The translations under genes were made by a program, and so were the position numbers. Below, piece by piece: positions 36,673 through 47,629 of a DNA stretch of 48,748 nt (positions are counted from its first letter, which is position 1; every line of letters begins with the position of its first letter). This stretch comes from Polaromonas sp. (GTDB taxonomy: Bacteria > Pseudomonadota > Gammaproteobacteria > Burkholderiales > Burkholderiaceae_C). The stretch lies in the NCBI RefSeq assembly GCF_010365105.1, contig NZ_JAAFGZ010000023.1, positions 1 to 48,748 on the forward strand. The letters run 5' to 3'. The notes beneath the pieces are model-generated. The model had not been told where the DNA came from. It made no database searches and saw only the letters and a program-made list of their open reading frames with translations.

Positions 36673-38532
36673 CTATACGCGCACCTTCGCCTGGCGCACA
36701 TCGGGAAGGTACATCGATTCGATCTCGCCGGCAAAGCGCGCTGTCAGGTTGTTGCGCTTGAGCTTGAGGGTAGGCGTCATCAGGGTGTTTTCCAGTGTCC
36801 ACGGCTCGCGCGTCAGGAAGATCACACGGGGCGTGGCGTAACGCGCAAAGTCGCGGGACTGGGCCGCCACGCGCGCCAGCGCCGCCCGGCGAACGGCCGG
36901 CAGGTTCAGGCTGGCGTCGGCTTCGGCATCCAGCCCCAGCGAGGCCGCCAGGCGGCGCCACTCCACCGGATTGACCACCGCCACACAGGCGATGAAAGGC
37001 CGGTTCTCGCCGACCACCAGCACCTGCGCGAACAGCGGATCGACCGCAATTGCCAGCTCCAGATCGCCCGGCGGCACTTTCTCACCGGTCGATGTCACGA
37101 TGATTTCCTTGATCCGGCCCCTGATGCGGATACGCCCACCCTCCAGGTCGGCCTGGTCGCCGGTGGACAGCCAGCCGTCAGGCGCCAGCACGCGGGCCGT
37201 GTCGTCGGCGCGCTTCCAGTAGCCTTGCATCACCAGCGGGCCACGCACCTGGAGTTCGCGGTTGTCGCCAATGCGCACCTCCACCCCCGGCAGCGGCCGG
37301 CCGACCGTGGCCGGATCGTTGTCATCGACACCATTGGCCGCCACGACCGGCGAGGTTTCCGTCATGCCGTAGCCTTGCAGCAGCGGCAGGCCCAGCCCCA
37401 GGAAGCAGCGCGCCACGGCATGCGACAACGGCGCGCCACCGCTCACCGCCACACGCACCCGCCCGCCGAACTGCGCCCGCAGCCTGCCGGCCACCAGCCG
37501 GTCGAGCAAGGGCCACAGCAGCGGGTCCAGCATCGCCCAGGCGCTGCCTTCACCGTCGGCCAGCGTCAAGTGCTGCGCCCTGCAAAAACGCCGCCAGCCG
37601 ACGGCCTGCGCGGCATGGAACAGGCGCGACTTCAAGGCCGAGCCGGCCAGCGACTCCTGCAATTTTCCGAACACGCGCTCATAAATGCGCGGCACCGAGA
37701 TCAGCACCGTCGGTCGCACGGTCTTGAGGTCTTCGGCCAGCAACGCCACCGAACGTGCATAGGCCACGCAACTGCCGGTGGCCAACGGCAGGTAGTAGCC
37801 AGCCGTGCGCTCGAAGGTGTGCGACAGCGGCAGGAAGGACAAAAACACATCGTCCGCCGTCGGCACCACGCGCGTCAGGATGGCGAGGACGTTGGACACC
37901 ACGTTGGCATGCGTCAGCATCACGCCCTTCGGCTTGCCGGTCGTGCCCGAGGTATAGACGATGGCGGCCAGGTCGCCGGCATCGGGCGGCTGTACGGTTT
38001 CCGGCAAAACACCCTGCCCGGCCGCAAGCCAGTCCACGAGCGAAACCACCGCTGCACCAACGCTGGCAGGACTGCCCGGCAGGGTTTCGCTTGCCGTCAC
38101 CACCACCTGCCGGAGCGCCGGCAGTGCCAGGCCGACCCCTTCAATGGCGCGCCACTGGGCCAGGCTGGTCACCATGAGCACCGACGCTTCGCAGTCCGAC
38201 AGGATGTAGGCAATGCTGCCGGGGTTGTCGATGGCATGCAGCGGCACCGGCACCAGGCTCAGCGACAGCGCGGCCTGGTCGATGCAGACGGCGTCCAGGC
38301 CGTTGGGCAGCAGGATGGCGATGCGCGCCTGCCGCGCCAGTTGCATTGCCGCCAGCGCCCTGGCCCACTGCGCGATGCGCTCGCCAGCCTCGGCCCAGCG
38401 TGTCGTCTGCCACTGGCCGGCAGCCTCGTCAAACGCGCGGTAGGCCGCACCGCCGGGGGTTTGCGCCAGCCGCCAGGCGAGCAGTTCAGGCAGGGTGCGC
38501 ACGGCGGTCAGGAGCATCGGCATCGTGGTCAT
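36673..38532 (-). CDS. AMP-dependent acyl-CoA synthetase (long-chain type)
   Basis: This is an adenylate-forming enzyme of 619 residues that likely activates fatty acids to acyl-CoA. Motifs are YTSGTTGKPKGVMLTHANV (P-loop), FLPLSHTFERTAGYY, GYGMTETSPVVA, DGWLSTGDQADLEGGRIRIRGRIKEII, and the C-terminal lysine region TPTLKLKRNNL. The architecture matches FadD/FAA1-like long-chain ligases. The N-terminal 25 residues are of normal family type. It faces the small lipoprotein gene with a terminator between. The exact chain length specificity cannot be read from the sequence. Confidence 0.92.
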   Translation of the reverse strand: MTTMPMLLTAVRTLPELLAWRLAQTPGGAAYRAFDEAAGQWQTTRWAEAGERIAQWARALAAMQLARQARIAILLPNGLDAVCIDQAALSLSLVPVPLHAIDNPGSIAYILSDCEASVLMVTSLAQWRAIEGVGLALPALRQVVVTASETLPGSPASVGAAVVSLVDWLAAGQGVLPETVQPPDAGDLAAIVYTSGTTGKPKGVMLTHANVVSNVLAILTRVVPTADDVFLSFLPLSHTFERTAGYYLPLATGSCVAYARSVALLAEDLKTVRPTVLISVPRIYERVFGKLQESLAGSALKSRLFHAAQAVGWRRFCRAQHLTLADGEGSAWAMLDPLLWPLLDRLVAGRLRAQFGGRVRVAVSGGAPLSHAVARCFLGLGLPLLQGYGMTETSPVVAANGVDDNDPATVGRPLPGVEVRIGDNRELQVRGPLVMQGYWKRADDTARVLAPDGWLSTGDQADLEGGRIRIRGRIKEIIVTSTGEKVPPGDLELAIAVDPLFAQVLVVGENRPFIACVAVVNPVEWRRLAASLGLDAEADASLNLPAVRRAALARVAAQSRDFARYATPRVIFLTREPWTLENTLMTPTLKLKRNNLTARFAGEIESMYLPDVRQAKVRV

Positions 38533-38629
38533 TCAAAAAAACGCAGCACGGCCAGTCAGGCACGGCGTGCAAAGCGATGAATTGTCTGCCACCCGGCAAA
38601 GCCGTGGCCGCCGCCACGTCGCGCAGGCG

Positions 38630-39289
38630 TCAAGGCTGGACCGGCGTGCTGCCCGCCTGGCGCCGTGCCCGCCAGGCGCCAAACAGCACGAACAGGCCGG
38701 GAATCAGGATCATGGCCCAGATGATCTTGTCCAGGTGCGTCTTGACAAAGGGCACATTGCCGAAGGCATAGCCGGCCGTGACGATACCTCCGACCCACAA
38801 TGCCGCGCCGACGAGGTTGAACAGCGAGAACTTGCCGCGGCTCATGTGCGAAATACCGGCAACGAAGGGCGCGAAGGTTCGCAAAAAGGGCATGAAGCGC
38901 GCGGCGATGATGGTCACGCCGCCATAACGCTCGTAAAACGCATGCGCCTGGTTGAAGGCCCTCTTGTTGAAAAAGCGCGAGTCCTCCCACTGGAACACCT
39001 TGGGCCCGATGTAACGGCCAATCGAATAATTGCACTGGTCGCCCAGCACTGCCGCGGCAAACAGCAGGCCGACGGCCAGCGGGTAGCTCATCAGGCCGAC
39101 GCCGCACATCGCACCGACGACGAACAGCAGCGAATCGCCGGGCAAGAACGGCATCACGACCACGCCGGTCTCGACAAAAATGATCAAGAAAAGCAGCGCA
39201 TACACCCACAGGCCATAACTGGCCACGAAGGTTTCGAGGTGCTTGTCAACGTGAAGGATGAAATCGATGAGAAAGGCGGCTAGTTCCAT
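38630..39289 (-). CDS. DedA-family membrane protein
   Basis: This is a 219-residue inner-membrane protein of the DedA/SNARE-associated family, now linked to lipid carrier recycling (undecaprenyl phosphate) and membrane homeostasis. Conserved parts are FVETGVVVMPFLPGDSLLF, GDQCNYSIGRYIG, YERYGGVTIIAARFMPFLRTFAPFVAGIS and FNLVGAALWVGGIVTAGYAFG. ATG 39289 is the family start; the open frame extends upstream without homology. It lies 97 bases upstream of the acyl-CoA ligase on the same strand. That gap holds nothing I can identify. Confidence 0.92.
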   Translation of the reverse strand: MELAAFLIDFILHVDKHLETFVASYGLWVYALLFLIIFVETGVVVMPFLPGDSLLFVVGAMCGVGLMSYPLAVGLLFAAAVLGDQCNYSIGRYIGPKVFQWEDSRFFNKRAFNQAHAFYERYGGVTIIAARFMPFLRTFAPFVAGISHMSRGKFSLFNLVGAALWVGGIVTAGYAFGNVPFVKTHLDKIIWAMILIPGLFVLFGAWRARRQAGSTPVQP

Positions 39290-39487
39290 GAAGCTGATTT
39301 TGACAGGTCTGCCACCGCTTTTTTCCGGACGCCAGGACGGGACGTCACATCCGGCGGCGTTGTCCTGCACGGTTTGGAGAGCGGCGCTGAAACCGTCCGC
39401 GACGCATGCACCATTGGTAGCCGGCACGGCCATGCTTCCTGCGGCCGGGGCGCGGCGCATGGATGCTGCGCCTAAAATTGGCGCTTC

Positions 39488-41416
39488 ATGACGCCTCAAG
39501 ACCCGGCCGCGCGCCGCCCCATCCGTGACCTTCCCGATGAACTGATCAGCCAGATTGCCGCTGGCGAGGTGGTGGAGCGTCCGGCTTCGGTGGTGCGCGA
39601 ACTGCTCGACAACGCGCTGGACGCCGGCGCAACGCAGGTCACGGTGCGCCTGTCGGCCGGTGGCGTGCGACTGATCGTGGTGGAGGACGACGGCCTGGGC
39701 ATTGCCAGGGAAGAGCTGCCGGTGGCGCTGCGCCGCCATGCGACCAGCAAGATCGCGTCGCTGCAGGACCTCGAAGCGGTCGGCACCATGGGCTTTCGGG
39801 GCGAGGCGCTGGCGGCCATCAACTCGATTGCGGACATGAGCCTGATCTCGCGCACGCAGGACACCGACCACGCCTGGCAGCTTGACGGCCGCACCGGTGA
39901 ACTCAAGCCGGCACCCCGCGCGCGCGGCACCAGCGTCGAGGTGCGCGAGTTGTTCTACGCCACGCCGGCGAGGCGCAAATTCCTGAAAACCGACGCCACC
40001 GAGCTGGCGCACTGCATCGAAGCCGTGCGACGCCATGCCCTGGTGCGGCCCGATGTGGGTTTTGCCATCTGGCACGAAGGCAAGCTGGTCGAGCAGTGGC
40101 GTGCCTGCGTGGGGCTAGAGGGCACAGACGGTTTTCAAGCCCACACCCAGCGCCTCGCTGATGTGCTGGGGGACGACTTCGTGGCGCAGTCGGTGGCTGT
40201 GAGCTACCAGAGCAGCGCCACCCGGCGGGACGGCTCGCCGGCCGTGCGCGTCTGGGGCCGGGCGGGCATTCCCGACGCCGCCCGCTCGCGCGCCGACCAG
40301 CAGTTTGCCTATGTCAATGGCCGTTTCGTGCGCGACAAGGTGCTCACGCATGCCGCCCGCAGCGCCTACGAGGACGTGCTGCACGGCCACCGCCAGCCGG
40401 TGTATGCGCTGTATGTCGAGATCGACCCGGCGCGCGTCGATGTGAATGTGCATCCGACCAAGATCGAGGTGCGCTTTCGCGACAGCCGAGAGGTACACCA
40501 GGCGGTGCGCCATGGCGTGCAGGATGCGCTGGCCGCACCCCGAGCCGGCGCGGCCAGTGCAAACGCCACGCAAGCCGAGGCGTCCGCTCAGCCGTCGCAG
40601 AACTTCAATTTAAAGCCAAAACAGGCCTTTGCGCAGCAGGGGTGGGTACAACCAGCTATCAAATTCGGAGCAGACCAGGGAAACCGCGTGTCGGACTTTG
40701 AAGCCCTGTGGCCGGTGCCGCCCGGCACGGTCAAGCCCGTTGCGCCTGACAGCGCGCTACCCGGCGCTCCCACTGCCAGGCCCGAAATCCCGCCGTCCGG
40801 CTCGTCGCCAGATGCCCCCCTGCCCCGGGGCGACTGGCCGCTGGGCCGCGCCTTGGCCCAGTTGCAGGGCGTTTACATCCTGGCCGAAAACGGCCAGGGA
40901 CTGGTCATCGTGGACATGCATGCGGCCCACGAGCGCATCGTTTACGAACGGCTGAAAAGCCAGTTTGAAGCCTCGCGCATCGACAGCCAGCCCTTGCTGA
41001 TTCCGGCGACGTTTGCCGCCACGCCGCACGAAGTGGCGACGGCCGAAGCCTGCATCGACACGCTGGCCCTGCTGGGCCTGGAAATCACGCCGTTTTCGCC
41101 CAAAACGCTCGCAGTGCGGGCCGTGCCGACCAGCCTGGCGACGGGCGATGCGGTGGAACTGGCCAGGAGCGTGCTGGCCGAACTGGCGCAGATGGAGGCC
41201 AGCACCGTGGTTGAGCGGGCGCAGAACGAACTGCTAGGCACCATGGCGTGCCACGGCGCGGTGCGTGCCAACCGGCGTCTGACGGTCGATGAAATGAACG
41301 CCCTGCTGCGCCAGATGGAAGCTACCCTGCGCTCCGACCAGTGCAACCATGGCCGGCCGACCTGGCGCCAGGTCAGCCTGAAGGAACTTGACAGCCTGTT
41401 TTTACGCGGACGCTGA
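39488..41416 (+). CDS. mutL: DNA mismatch repair protein MutL, endonuclease type
   Basis: MutL links mismatch recognition by MutS to strand removal. The 642-residue protein has the GHKL ATPase domain (IAAGEVVERPASVVRELLDNALDAG, EDDGLGI, GFRGEALAAI, RGTSVEVRELFYATPARRKF), a Pro/Ala-rich linker (about 355-445) and a C-terminal dimerisation domain. That domain has DMHAAHERIVYE, which fits the DQHA-x2-E-x4-E nuclease motif, and ACHGAVRAN and CNHGRPTW, the matching metal-site motifs; E. coli MutL lacks these. A dispersed repeat is translated inside the linker (about 375-395). TAAAAT lies 9 bases before the ATG and there is no ribosome binding site, so the message may be leaderless. Confidence 0.97.
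   Translation: MTPQDPAARRPIRDLPDELISQIAAGEVVERPASVVRELLDNALDAGATQVTVRLSAGGVRLIVVEDDGLGIAREELPVALRRHATSKIASLQDLEAVGTMGFRGEALAAINSIADMSLISRTQDTDHAWQLDGRTGELKPAPRARGTSVEVRELFYATPARRKFLKTDATELAHCIEAVRRHALVRPDVGFAIWHEGKLVEQWRACVGLEGTDGFQAHTQRLADVLGDDFVAQSVAVSYQSSATRRDGSPAVRVWGRAGIPDAARSRADQQFAYVNGRFVRDKVLTHAARSAYEDVLHGHRQPVYALYVEIDPARVDVNVHPTKIEVRFRDSREVHQAVRHGVQDALAAPRAGAASANATQAEASAQPSQNFNLKPKQAFAQQGWVQPAIKFGADQGNRVSDFEALWPVPPGTVKPVAPDSALPGAPTARPEIPPSGSSPDAPLPRGDWPLGRALAQLQGVYILAENGQGLVIVDMHAAHERIVYERLKSQFEASRIDSQPLLIPATFAATPHEVATAEACIDTLALLGLEITPFSPKTLAVRAVPTSLATGDAVELARSVLAELAQMEASTVVERAQNELLGTMACHGAVRANRRLTVDEMNALLRQMEATLRSDQCNHGRPTWRQVSLKELDSLFLRGR
40609..40672 (-). repeat. dispersed Comamonadaceae-type repeat inside mutL
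   Basis: On the minus strand it reads TGCTCC-GAATTT-GATAGCTG, a spacer, then GCTGCGCAAAGGCCTGTTTT. The tail GCGCAAAGGCCT matches the copy at 19679-19730 (GCGCAAAAGGCCT). The gene reads it in reverse as QPAIKFGAD, in the same frame as the copies in coaBC and the DUF455 gene. Confidence 0.65.
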
Positions 41417-41470
41417 GCACCCGCCTTTGCGTCCCATGCCATTTCAAGGCAGTTCAGGGCATGAGGCGAA

Positions 41471-42583
41471 TCAGGCCAGCGGAATGGGGCGTGGCAGGGC
41501 AAAGCCCCTGGCAATGCGGTTGAAGATAATCCTGAACGGGTTTTCGACAAACCGGTAGGTCAAGCCCGACACCACCCAGAGAACCGCCAGATATGCCACC
41601 AGCACGGCGCTGCTCATTGCAACTCCCTTGATGCTGTCCCGGTAACTCATCAGCGGCAGCAAGACCACAGGATGCATCAGGTAGATCGAGTACGACCGCT
41701 CACCAAGGATTTGAAATGGCCTGCATTTCAACAATTCCGCCAGAAAGCCGGTGTCCTTGCTGATTGAAACAATCAGGATGGCAAACACGCCGGGGAAAAA
41801 TATCCCCAAAATCGGGTAATCATCGACCGCCCAAAAAAGTGCGGTCAATGCAACCAAACCGATTATTTGCAGGCGATTGGCATTGAAATCTATAAATCTC
41901 ACAAAGTGAGAGACAAGCCCGCCCAAAAAGAACGCTGAAACACAGCGCGCAAATCCAAAGTCATAACTCACATCAAAGCATCTTCCAATTGTGAGGCAAT
42001 CGTGTAAATCGACTGAAGCCCAGACGGTCAGCAAATAGCCCAGCACGGCAAGCATTGCAATAATGGCCAGGCGGATTCTGCCACGTGTCAGAAAACAAAG
42101 ACTGGCAAAAAGCAGGTAGGCATAAAACTCGGTGCTGATACTCCAGCTCGCATAATTCAAAATCAGCTTGTCAAACAGCCCCAGGCCATGCGTCAGGCTA
42201 AGGGTTGACACGATTTCTGCAGCGTTGGGATAAGAATACTCCAGCAGGCCCGGTTCACGGAAAAATCGCGAATAGCCCAACATGACCGCCATGCTCTTGA
42301 CAAACACCACCAGATTCTGACCCGCGACATAAGCGACCGTTGCAAATACAAGCAATGGAAAAAGCCGGCCGAAACGCCGGATCATGAATGGTTTGAAGGC
42401 ATCTGTATTTTCAAGCTGTTTTGAATAAACTGAATAAATCAGGAATCCGCTCAAAACAAAAAACAAATCCACAAACAGGTACCCATTTCGAAGAGGGGAA
42501 ACAAAGCTGGCACCGATACCCAGATGAAACAACGCCACAAACACAGCGGCAATGCCCCGCCCACCTTCAAACGATTTAATCAT
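41471..42583 (-). CDS. acyltransferase 3 family membrane protein
   Basis: This is a 370-residue integral-membrane acyltransferase (OafA/OatA-like) that would acylate a cell-surface sugar or glycolipid. The N-terminus has GGRGIAAVFVALFHLGIG with the family His, then LFVDLFFVLSGFLI and RRFGRLFPLLV; about ten helices follow. There is no fused SGNH domain. Base composition differs sharply from the neighbours: 42421-42480 has only 19 G or C in 60. It sits alone between mutL and gdhA in the opposite direction, which fits acquisition by transfer. The upstream region is also A+T-rich. Confidence 0.88.
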   Translation of the reverse strand: MIKSFEGGRGIAAVFVALFHLGIGASFVSPLRNGYLFVDLFFVLSGFLIYSVYSKQLENTDAFKPFMIRRFGRLFPLLVFATVAYVAGQNLVVFVKSMAVMLGYSRFFREPGLLEYSYPNAAEIVSTLSLTHGLGLFDKLILNYASWSISTEFYAYLLFASLCFLTRGRIRLAIIAMLAVLGYLLTVWASVDLHDCLTIGRCFDVSYDFGFARCVSAFFLGGLVSHFVRFIDFNANRLQIIGLVALTALFWAVDDYPILGIFFPGVFAILIVSISKDTGFLAELLKCRPFQILGERSYSIYLMHPVVLLPLMSYRDSIKGVAMSSAVLVAYLAVLWVVSGLTYRFVENPFRIIFNRIARGFALPRPIPLA

Positions 42584-44416
<1,833 letters not shown>

Positions 44417-44443
44417 GCTCCCGCCCCTGCGACAGACAATACG

Positions 44444-44468
44444 AAGGGGCATCACAGCCCCTTTTTTT
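44444..44468 (+). terminator. rho-independent terminator of gdhA
   Basis: AAGGGGC-ATCACA-GCCCCTT followed by further T (seven T in total at 44462-44468). The stem has 7 bp. Confidence 0.93.
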
Positions 44469-44533
44469 GTGTCTGGTTAAACGCGCATACTCCACGACCT
44501 TTTGCCCATCGGCACCATTCTTCAGAAAAATCC

Positions 44534-44905
44534 ATGAAACATTTACTCATTGCCAGCCTGCTGGTTCTTGCCGCAGCCCCTGTGCTGGCGGCCGAGCCAG
44601 CCTGCGCCGCCAAGATCACCCGCATCGAACTGGAAGTCGGCCAGGCCCAGGCGCAGGGCCGGCAGCACCAGATTGCCGGCCTGCAAAAGGCTTTGCGCGC
44701 CACCCAGTCGAACTGCACGGACGCCTCGCTGGCGGCCGATCGTGAAAGCGACATCAAAAAAGCCACGGAAAAAGTTGCCGGGCGGGAGGAAAAATTAGCC
44801 AAGGCGCAGGCCAAAGGGGATGCCCGGAAAATTGCCAGCCAGCAGGCCGACCTGGACAAGGCGCGCAGCGATCTGGCGCAAGCGCAAAAGCCGCTCCTGC
44901 CCTAG
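44534..44905 (+). CDS. DUF1090 family periplasmic protein (YqjC-like)
   Basis: This is a 123-residue secreted protein. The signal peptide MKHLLIASLLVLAAAPVLA is cut before AEPACAA. The mature part is highly charged and helical (IELEVGQAQAQGRQHQIAGLQKAL, DIKKATEKVAGREEKLAKAQAKG) with two Cys (CAAK and NCTDAS), as in the DUF1090/YqjC family. YqjC's function is poorly known. It follows the gdhA terminator and has its own short upstream region. Confidence 0.85.
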   Translation: MKHLLIASLLVLAAAPVLAAEPACAAKITRIELEVGQAQAQGRQHQIAGLQKALRATQSNCTDASLAADRESDIKKATEKVAGREEKLAKAQAKGDARKIASQQADLDKARSDLAQAQKPLLP

Positions 44906-44976
44906 CCACCGCAGCCCGGCGGCCAGTGCGCCATGGGCCATGAGAACTTTTGTGGCCCAGCGCGCTCTATGAAGTA

Positions 44977-45894
44977 ATGAAACGCTGGCCCATTTTTTTA
45001 TCGCTTCTTTTTTTCCTGCTGTTGGCCTTTGCACTGCTGGCGGGCGGCACGGCGCTGGACCAGAAGCAACGCGGCTGGATTTTCCAGCCCAGCAACAGCA
45101 GCTGGGGCAGCAGCGCCGAACTGGCGCGGGACATGCAGGATGTCTGGATCAATTTTGACTCGAAAGCCACGGGCAACCCCGTCAAGCTGCACGGCCTGTG
45201 GCTGCCCGCCGACCCGGGGCACGCTGCCTGGAATGGTGCCAAGGCGCCGGTGCTGCTGTTCCTGCACGGTGCGCGCTGGAATGTCGAAGGCTCGGCACCG
45301 CGCATCCGCCGCATGCAGGAACTGGGGTTTTCGGTGCTGGCGATTGACTACCGGGGGTTTGGCAAAAGCTCGCCCGATCTGCCGTCAGAAAATATGGCCT
45401 ACGAGGATGCGCGCGCTGCCTGGGACTGGCTGGGCGCCCGGCACCCTCAGCAGCCGCGCTACATCTTCGGGCATTCTCTGGGCGGTGCGGTCGCAATCGA
45501 ACTGGCCGCCAAGGTCGATGACGAGGCCGGCACGATTGTCGAAGGCACGTTCACCTCGATTGCCGATGTGCTCGGCACCATGAAATGGGGCTGGTTGCCA
45601 TTGCGCGCCCTGATCACCCAGCCCTTCGATTCGCTGGAAAAAGTTGCCCACCTGGGCGCACCGCTGCTGGTGGTGCATGGCGCGAATGACACGCTGATCC
45701 TGCCGGCGTTGGGGCGCAAGCTGTATGACGCGGCACATGAGCCCAAGGCGTTTGTGCTGGTCAAGGGCGGCTCGCACCACAGCACCAACACCCTGGGACA
45801 GGCACAGTACCGCGTCGCGCTGGCCACGCTGTTTGGCGCCAGCCCCACCCGCGCAGTTATGCCTTTGGTATCGCCCCAGTTGCTGCAGCCCTAA
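44977..45894 (+). CDS. membrane-anchored alpha/beta hydrolase
   Basis: This is a 305-residue serine hydrolase with an N-terminal hydrophobic anchor (about residues 4-24). The fold is of the Bem46/ABHD13 type: [18 protein letters not shown] is the oxyanion region, [12 protein letters not shown] follows, [11 protein letters not shown] carries the nucleophilic Ser, [10 protein letters not shown] the Asp, and KGGSHHSTN the His. The substrate is unknown; relatives act on esters or lipids. ATG 44977 puts the anchor at the start; an in-frame upstream codon adds nine residues without support. It lies between the DUF1090 gene and miaA on the same strand. Confidence 0.87.
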   Translation: MKRWPIFLSLLFFLLLAFALLAGGTALDQKQRGWIFQPSNSSWGSSAELARDMQDVWINFDSKATGNPVKLHGLWLPADPGHAAWNGAKAPVLLFLHGARWNVEGSAPRIRRMQELGFSVLAIDYRGFGKSSPDLPSENMAYEDARAAWDWLGARHPQQPRYIFGHSLGGAVAIELAAKVDDEAGTIVEGTFTSIADVLGTMKWGWLPLRALITQPFDSLEKVAHLGAPLLVVHGANDTLILPALGRKLYDAAHEPKAFVLVKGGSHHSTNTLGQAQYRVALATLFGASPTRAVMPLVSPQLLQP

Positions 45895-45953
45895 ACCCCA
45901 AACCGGATGCCAGGGCACCTGCGCTGGCAGGGCTTTCTGGTAGCCTCAAGCGC

Positions 45954-46988
45954 ATGCCTGTTTCTTTTGTACCGGCGCACAGTGCGCCATATTCCCGTCC
46001 CTTTTGCATCGGCCTGGCCGGCCCCACGGCGTCAGGCAAAACCGCTGCTGCGCTGGCCATCGCCCGGCAGTACCCGGTCGAGATCATCAGCGTCGATTCA
46101 GCCCTGGTTTACCGGGGCATGGACATCGGCACGGCCAAGCCCAGCGCTACTGAACTGGCAGCCGTGCCGCATCACCTGATCGATATTCGCGACCCGCTGC
46201 AAGCCTACAGCGCTGCCGAATTCGTGCAGGACGCGCAGCGGCTGATTGAAGACATCAGCGCGCGCGGCAAGCTGCCGCTGCTGGTAGGCGGCACCATGCT
46301 GTATTTCAAGGCGCTGTTTGACGGCCTGGACGACATGCCCAAGGCCGACCCGGCAGTGCGCGCGGCATTGCTGCTTGAAGCCAGCGCCAAGGGCTGGCCG
46401 GCGCTGCACCAGCAACTGGCGCAGATCGACCCGGTCACGGCCGCGCGCCTGGCGCCGCATGATTCGCAGCGCATTTCGCGGGCGCTGGAAGTGTTCCGGC
46501 TGACCGGCCAGCCGCTGTCGTTTTTCCACCAGCGAAACGCTACCAAAACCATAGCTGGCAGCGAACGTCCAGCCTGCGCGAACACCCTTATTTCCCTGGA
46601 ACCAACAGATCGTGCCTGGCTGCACGAACGCATTGCCCAACGCTTTGACGCGATGCTGGCCGCCGGCTTTGTCGATGAAGTCAGGGCTTTGCGAGCACGG
46701 GGGGACTTGACGCCTGACTTGCCCGCCATGCGCTGCGTCGGTTATCGCCAGGCGTGGGAAGCGCTGGATGCCTTGGAGGCCGACGGGCGGGAAGGAAGTT
46801 TCTCGACAAAAGACTTCAACGCCTTGCGCGACAAAGGCATTTTTGCCACGCGCCAGTTGGCCAAACGACAGATCACCTGGCTGCGTTCCATGCCGCAACG
46901 CGAAGTGGTGGCCTGCGATGACCCAACCGCGCTGCAGCAGGTGCTGGACCGTGTCAAGGCGTACAGGAGCAACTTCCCATGCGCCTGA
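45954..46988 (+). CDS. miaA: tRNA dimethylallyltransferase
   Basis: MiaA puts an isopentenyl group on A37 of tRNAs that read codons starting with U. The 344-residue protein has the P-loop [59 protein letters not shown] and the C-terminal [10 protein letters not shown] and [12 protein letters not shown]. It is longer than E. coli MiaA (316); part of the excess is [15 protein letters not shown] after FFHQR, encoded by a dispersed repeat. In E. coli it follows mutL directly, whereas here it is 4.5 kb away. It overlaps the ABC ATPase gene by 10 bases. Confidence 0.96.
   Translation: MPVSFVPAHSAPYSRPFCIGLAGPTASGKTAAALAIARQYPVEIISVDSALVYRGMDIGTAKPSATELAAVPHHLIDIRDPLQAYSAAEFVQDAQRLIEDISARGKLPLLVGGTMLYFKALFDGLDDMPKADPAVRAALLLEASAKGWPALHQQLAQIDPVTAARLAPHDSQRISRALEVFRLTGQPLSFFHQRNATKTIAGSERPACANTLISLEPTDRAWLHERIAQRFDAMLAAGFVDEVRALRARGDLTPDLPAMRCVGYRQAWEALDALEADGREGSFSTKDFNALRDKGIFATRQLAKRQITWLRSMPQREVVACDDPTALQQVLDRVKAYRSNFPCA
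46537..46580 (+). repeat. dispersed Comamonadaceae-type repeat inside miaA
   Basis: CGCTAC-CAAAACC-ATAGCTGGCAGCG, then AACGTCCAGCCTGCGCG. CGTCCAGC is shared with the copy in coaBC. Unlike the other genic copies it is read in the forward sense, as NATKTIAGS. Confidence 0.65.
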
Positions 46989-47626
46989 AAATCAGCCAGC
47001 TGGGCAAGCGTTATGGCGATGCTGCCGTTTTCAGCAACGTCTCGCTGGACGTGGCGCCGGGCGAATTCGTCGCCATCGTCGGCGAGTCGGGTGTCGGCAA
47101 ATCGACATTGCTCAACTGCATGGCGGGGCTGGACAGCTGGGACGAAGGCTCGGTCGTGCTGAACGGCGCCGACCTGGGCGCGATGAACGACGACCAGCGC
47201 GCTTTATTGCGCCGCCGCCAGGTCGGCTTTGTGTTCCAGGCTTTTCATGTGCTGCCGCATCTGGATGTGGCGCAAAACGTCGCCCTGCCGCTGCTGCTGC
47301 TGGGCGAGCCCGACGATGCGCGCGTTGAGGCGCTGCTTGAAGCCGTCGGTCTGGGCGGCCTGGGACGGCGGCTGCCGCAGCAGCTGAGCGGCGGGCAGTT
47401 GCAGCGGGTGGCGATTGCCCGGGCGCTGGTGCATCGGCCCGGCCTGCTGCTGGCCGACGAGCCGACCGGCAACCTCGACCCGACAACGGCGACAAAAGTG
47501 ATGGACGCGCTGATCGCCCAGACCCGCGAACAGGGCGCGGCGATGGTGCTGGTGACACATTCGGTTGCTGCCGCTGCGCGCGCCGACCGGGTGCTGCACC
47601 TGAGCAGCACCGGTATCGAGGCCTGA
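46979..47626 (+). CDS. ABC transporter ATP-binding protein (LolD/YbbA-like)
   Basis: This is a 215-residue ATPase of the MacB/LolD type. Walker A is [11 protein letters not shown], the Q-loop [18 protein letters not shown], the signature [15 protein letters not shown], Walker [14 protein letters not shown], and the H-loop VTHS. It is followed, 3 bases after its stop, by an FtsX-like permease, so the two form one transporter, probably exporting a lipid or lipoprotein or acting in envelope stress. The miaA overlap suggests joint transcription. The substrate is unknown. Confidence 0.92.
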   Translation: MRLKISQLGKRYGDAAVFSNVSLDVAPGEFVAIVGESGVGKSTLLNCMAGLDSWDEGSVVLNGADLGAMNDDQRALLRRRQVGFVFQAFHVLPHLDVAQNVALPLLLLGEPDDARVEALLEAVGLGGLGRRLPQQLSGGQLQRVAIARALVHRPGLLLADEPTGNLDPTTATKVMDALIAQTREQGAAMVLVTHSVAAAARADRVLHLSSTGIEA

Positions 47627-47629
47627 GGC

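Noticed and set aside
36610..38580. 656-codon open frame on the plus strand opposite the acyl-CoA ligase gene
   Set aside because: It is the antisense shadow of a G+C-rich gene: His/Arg/Gln-rich with no domain, while the minus strand has a full adenylate-forming enzyme.
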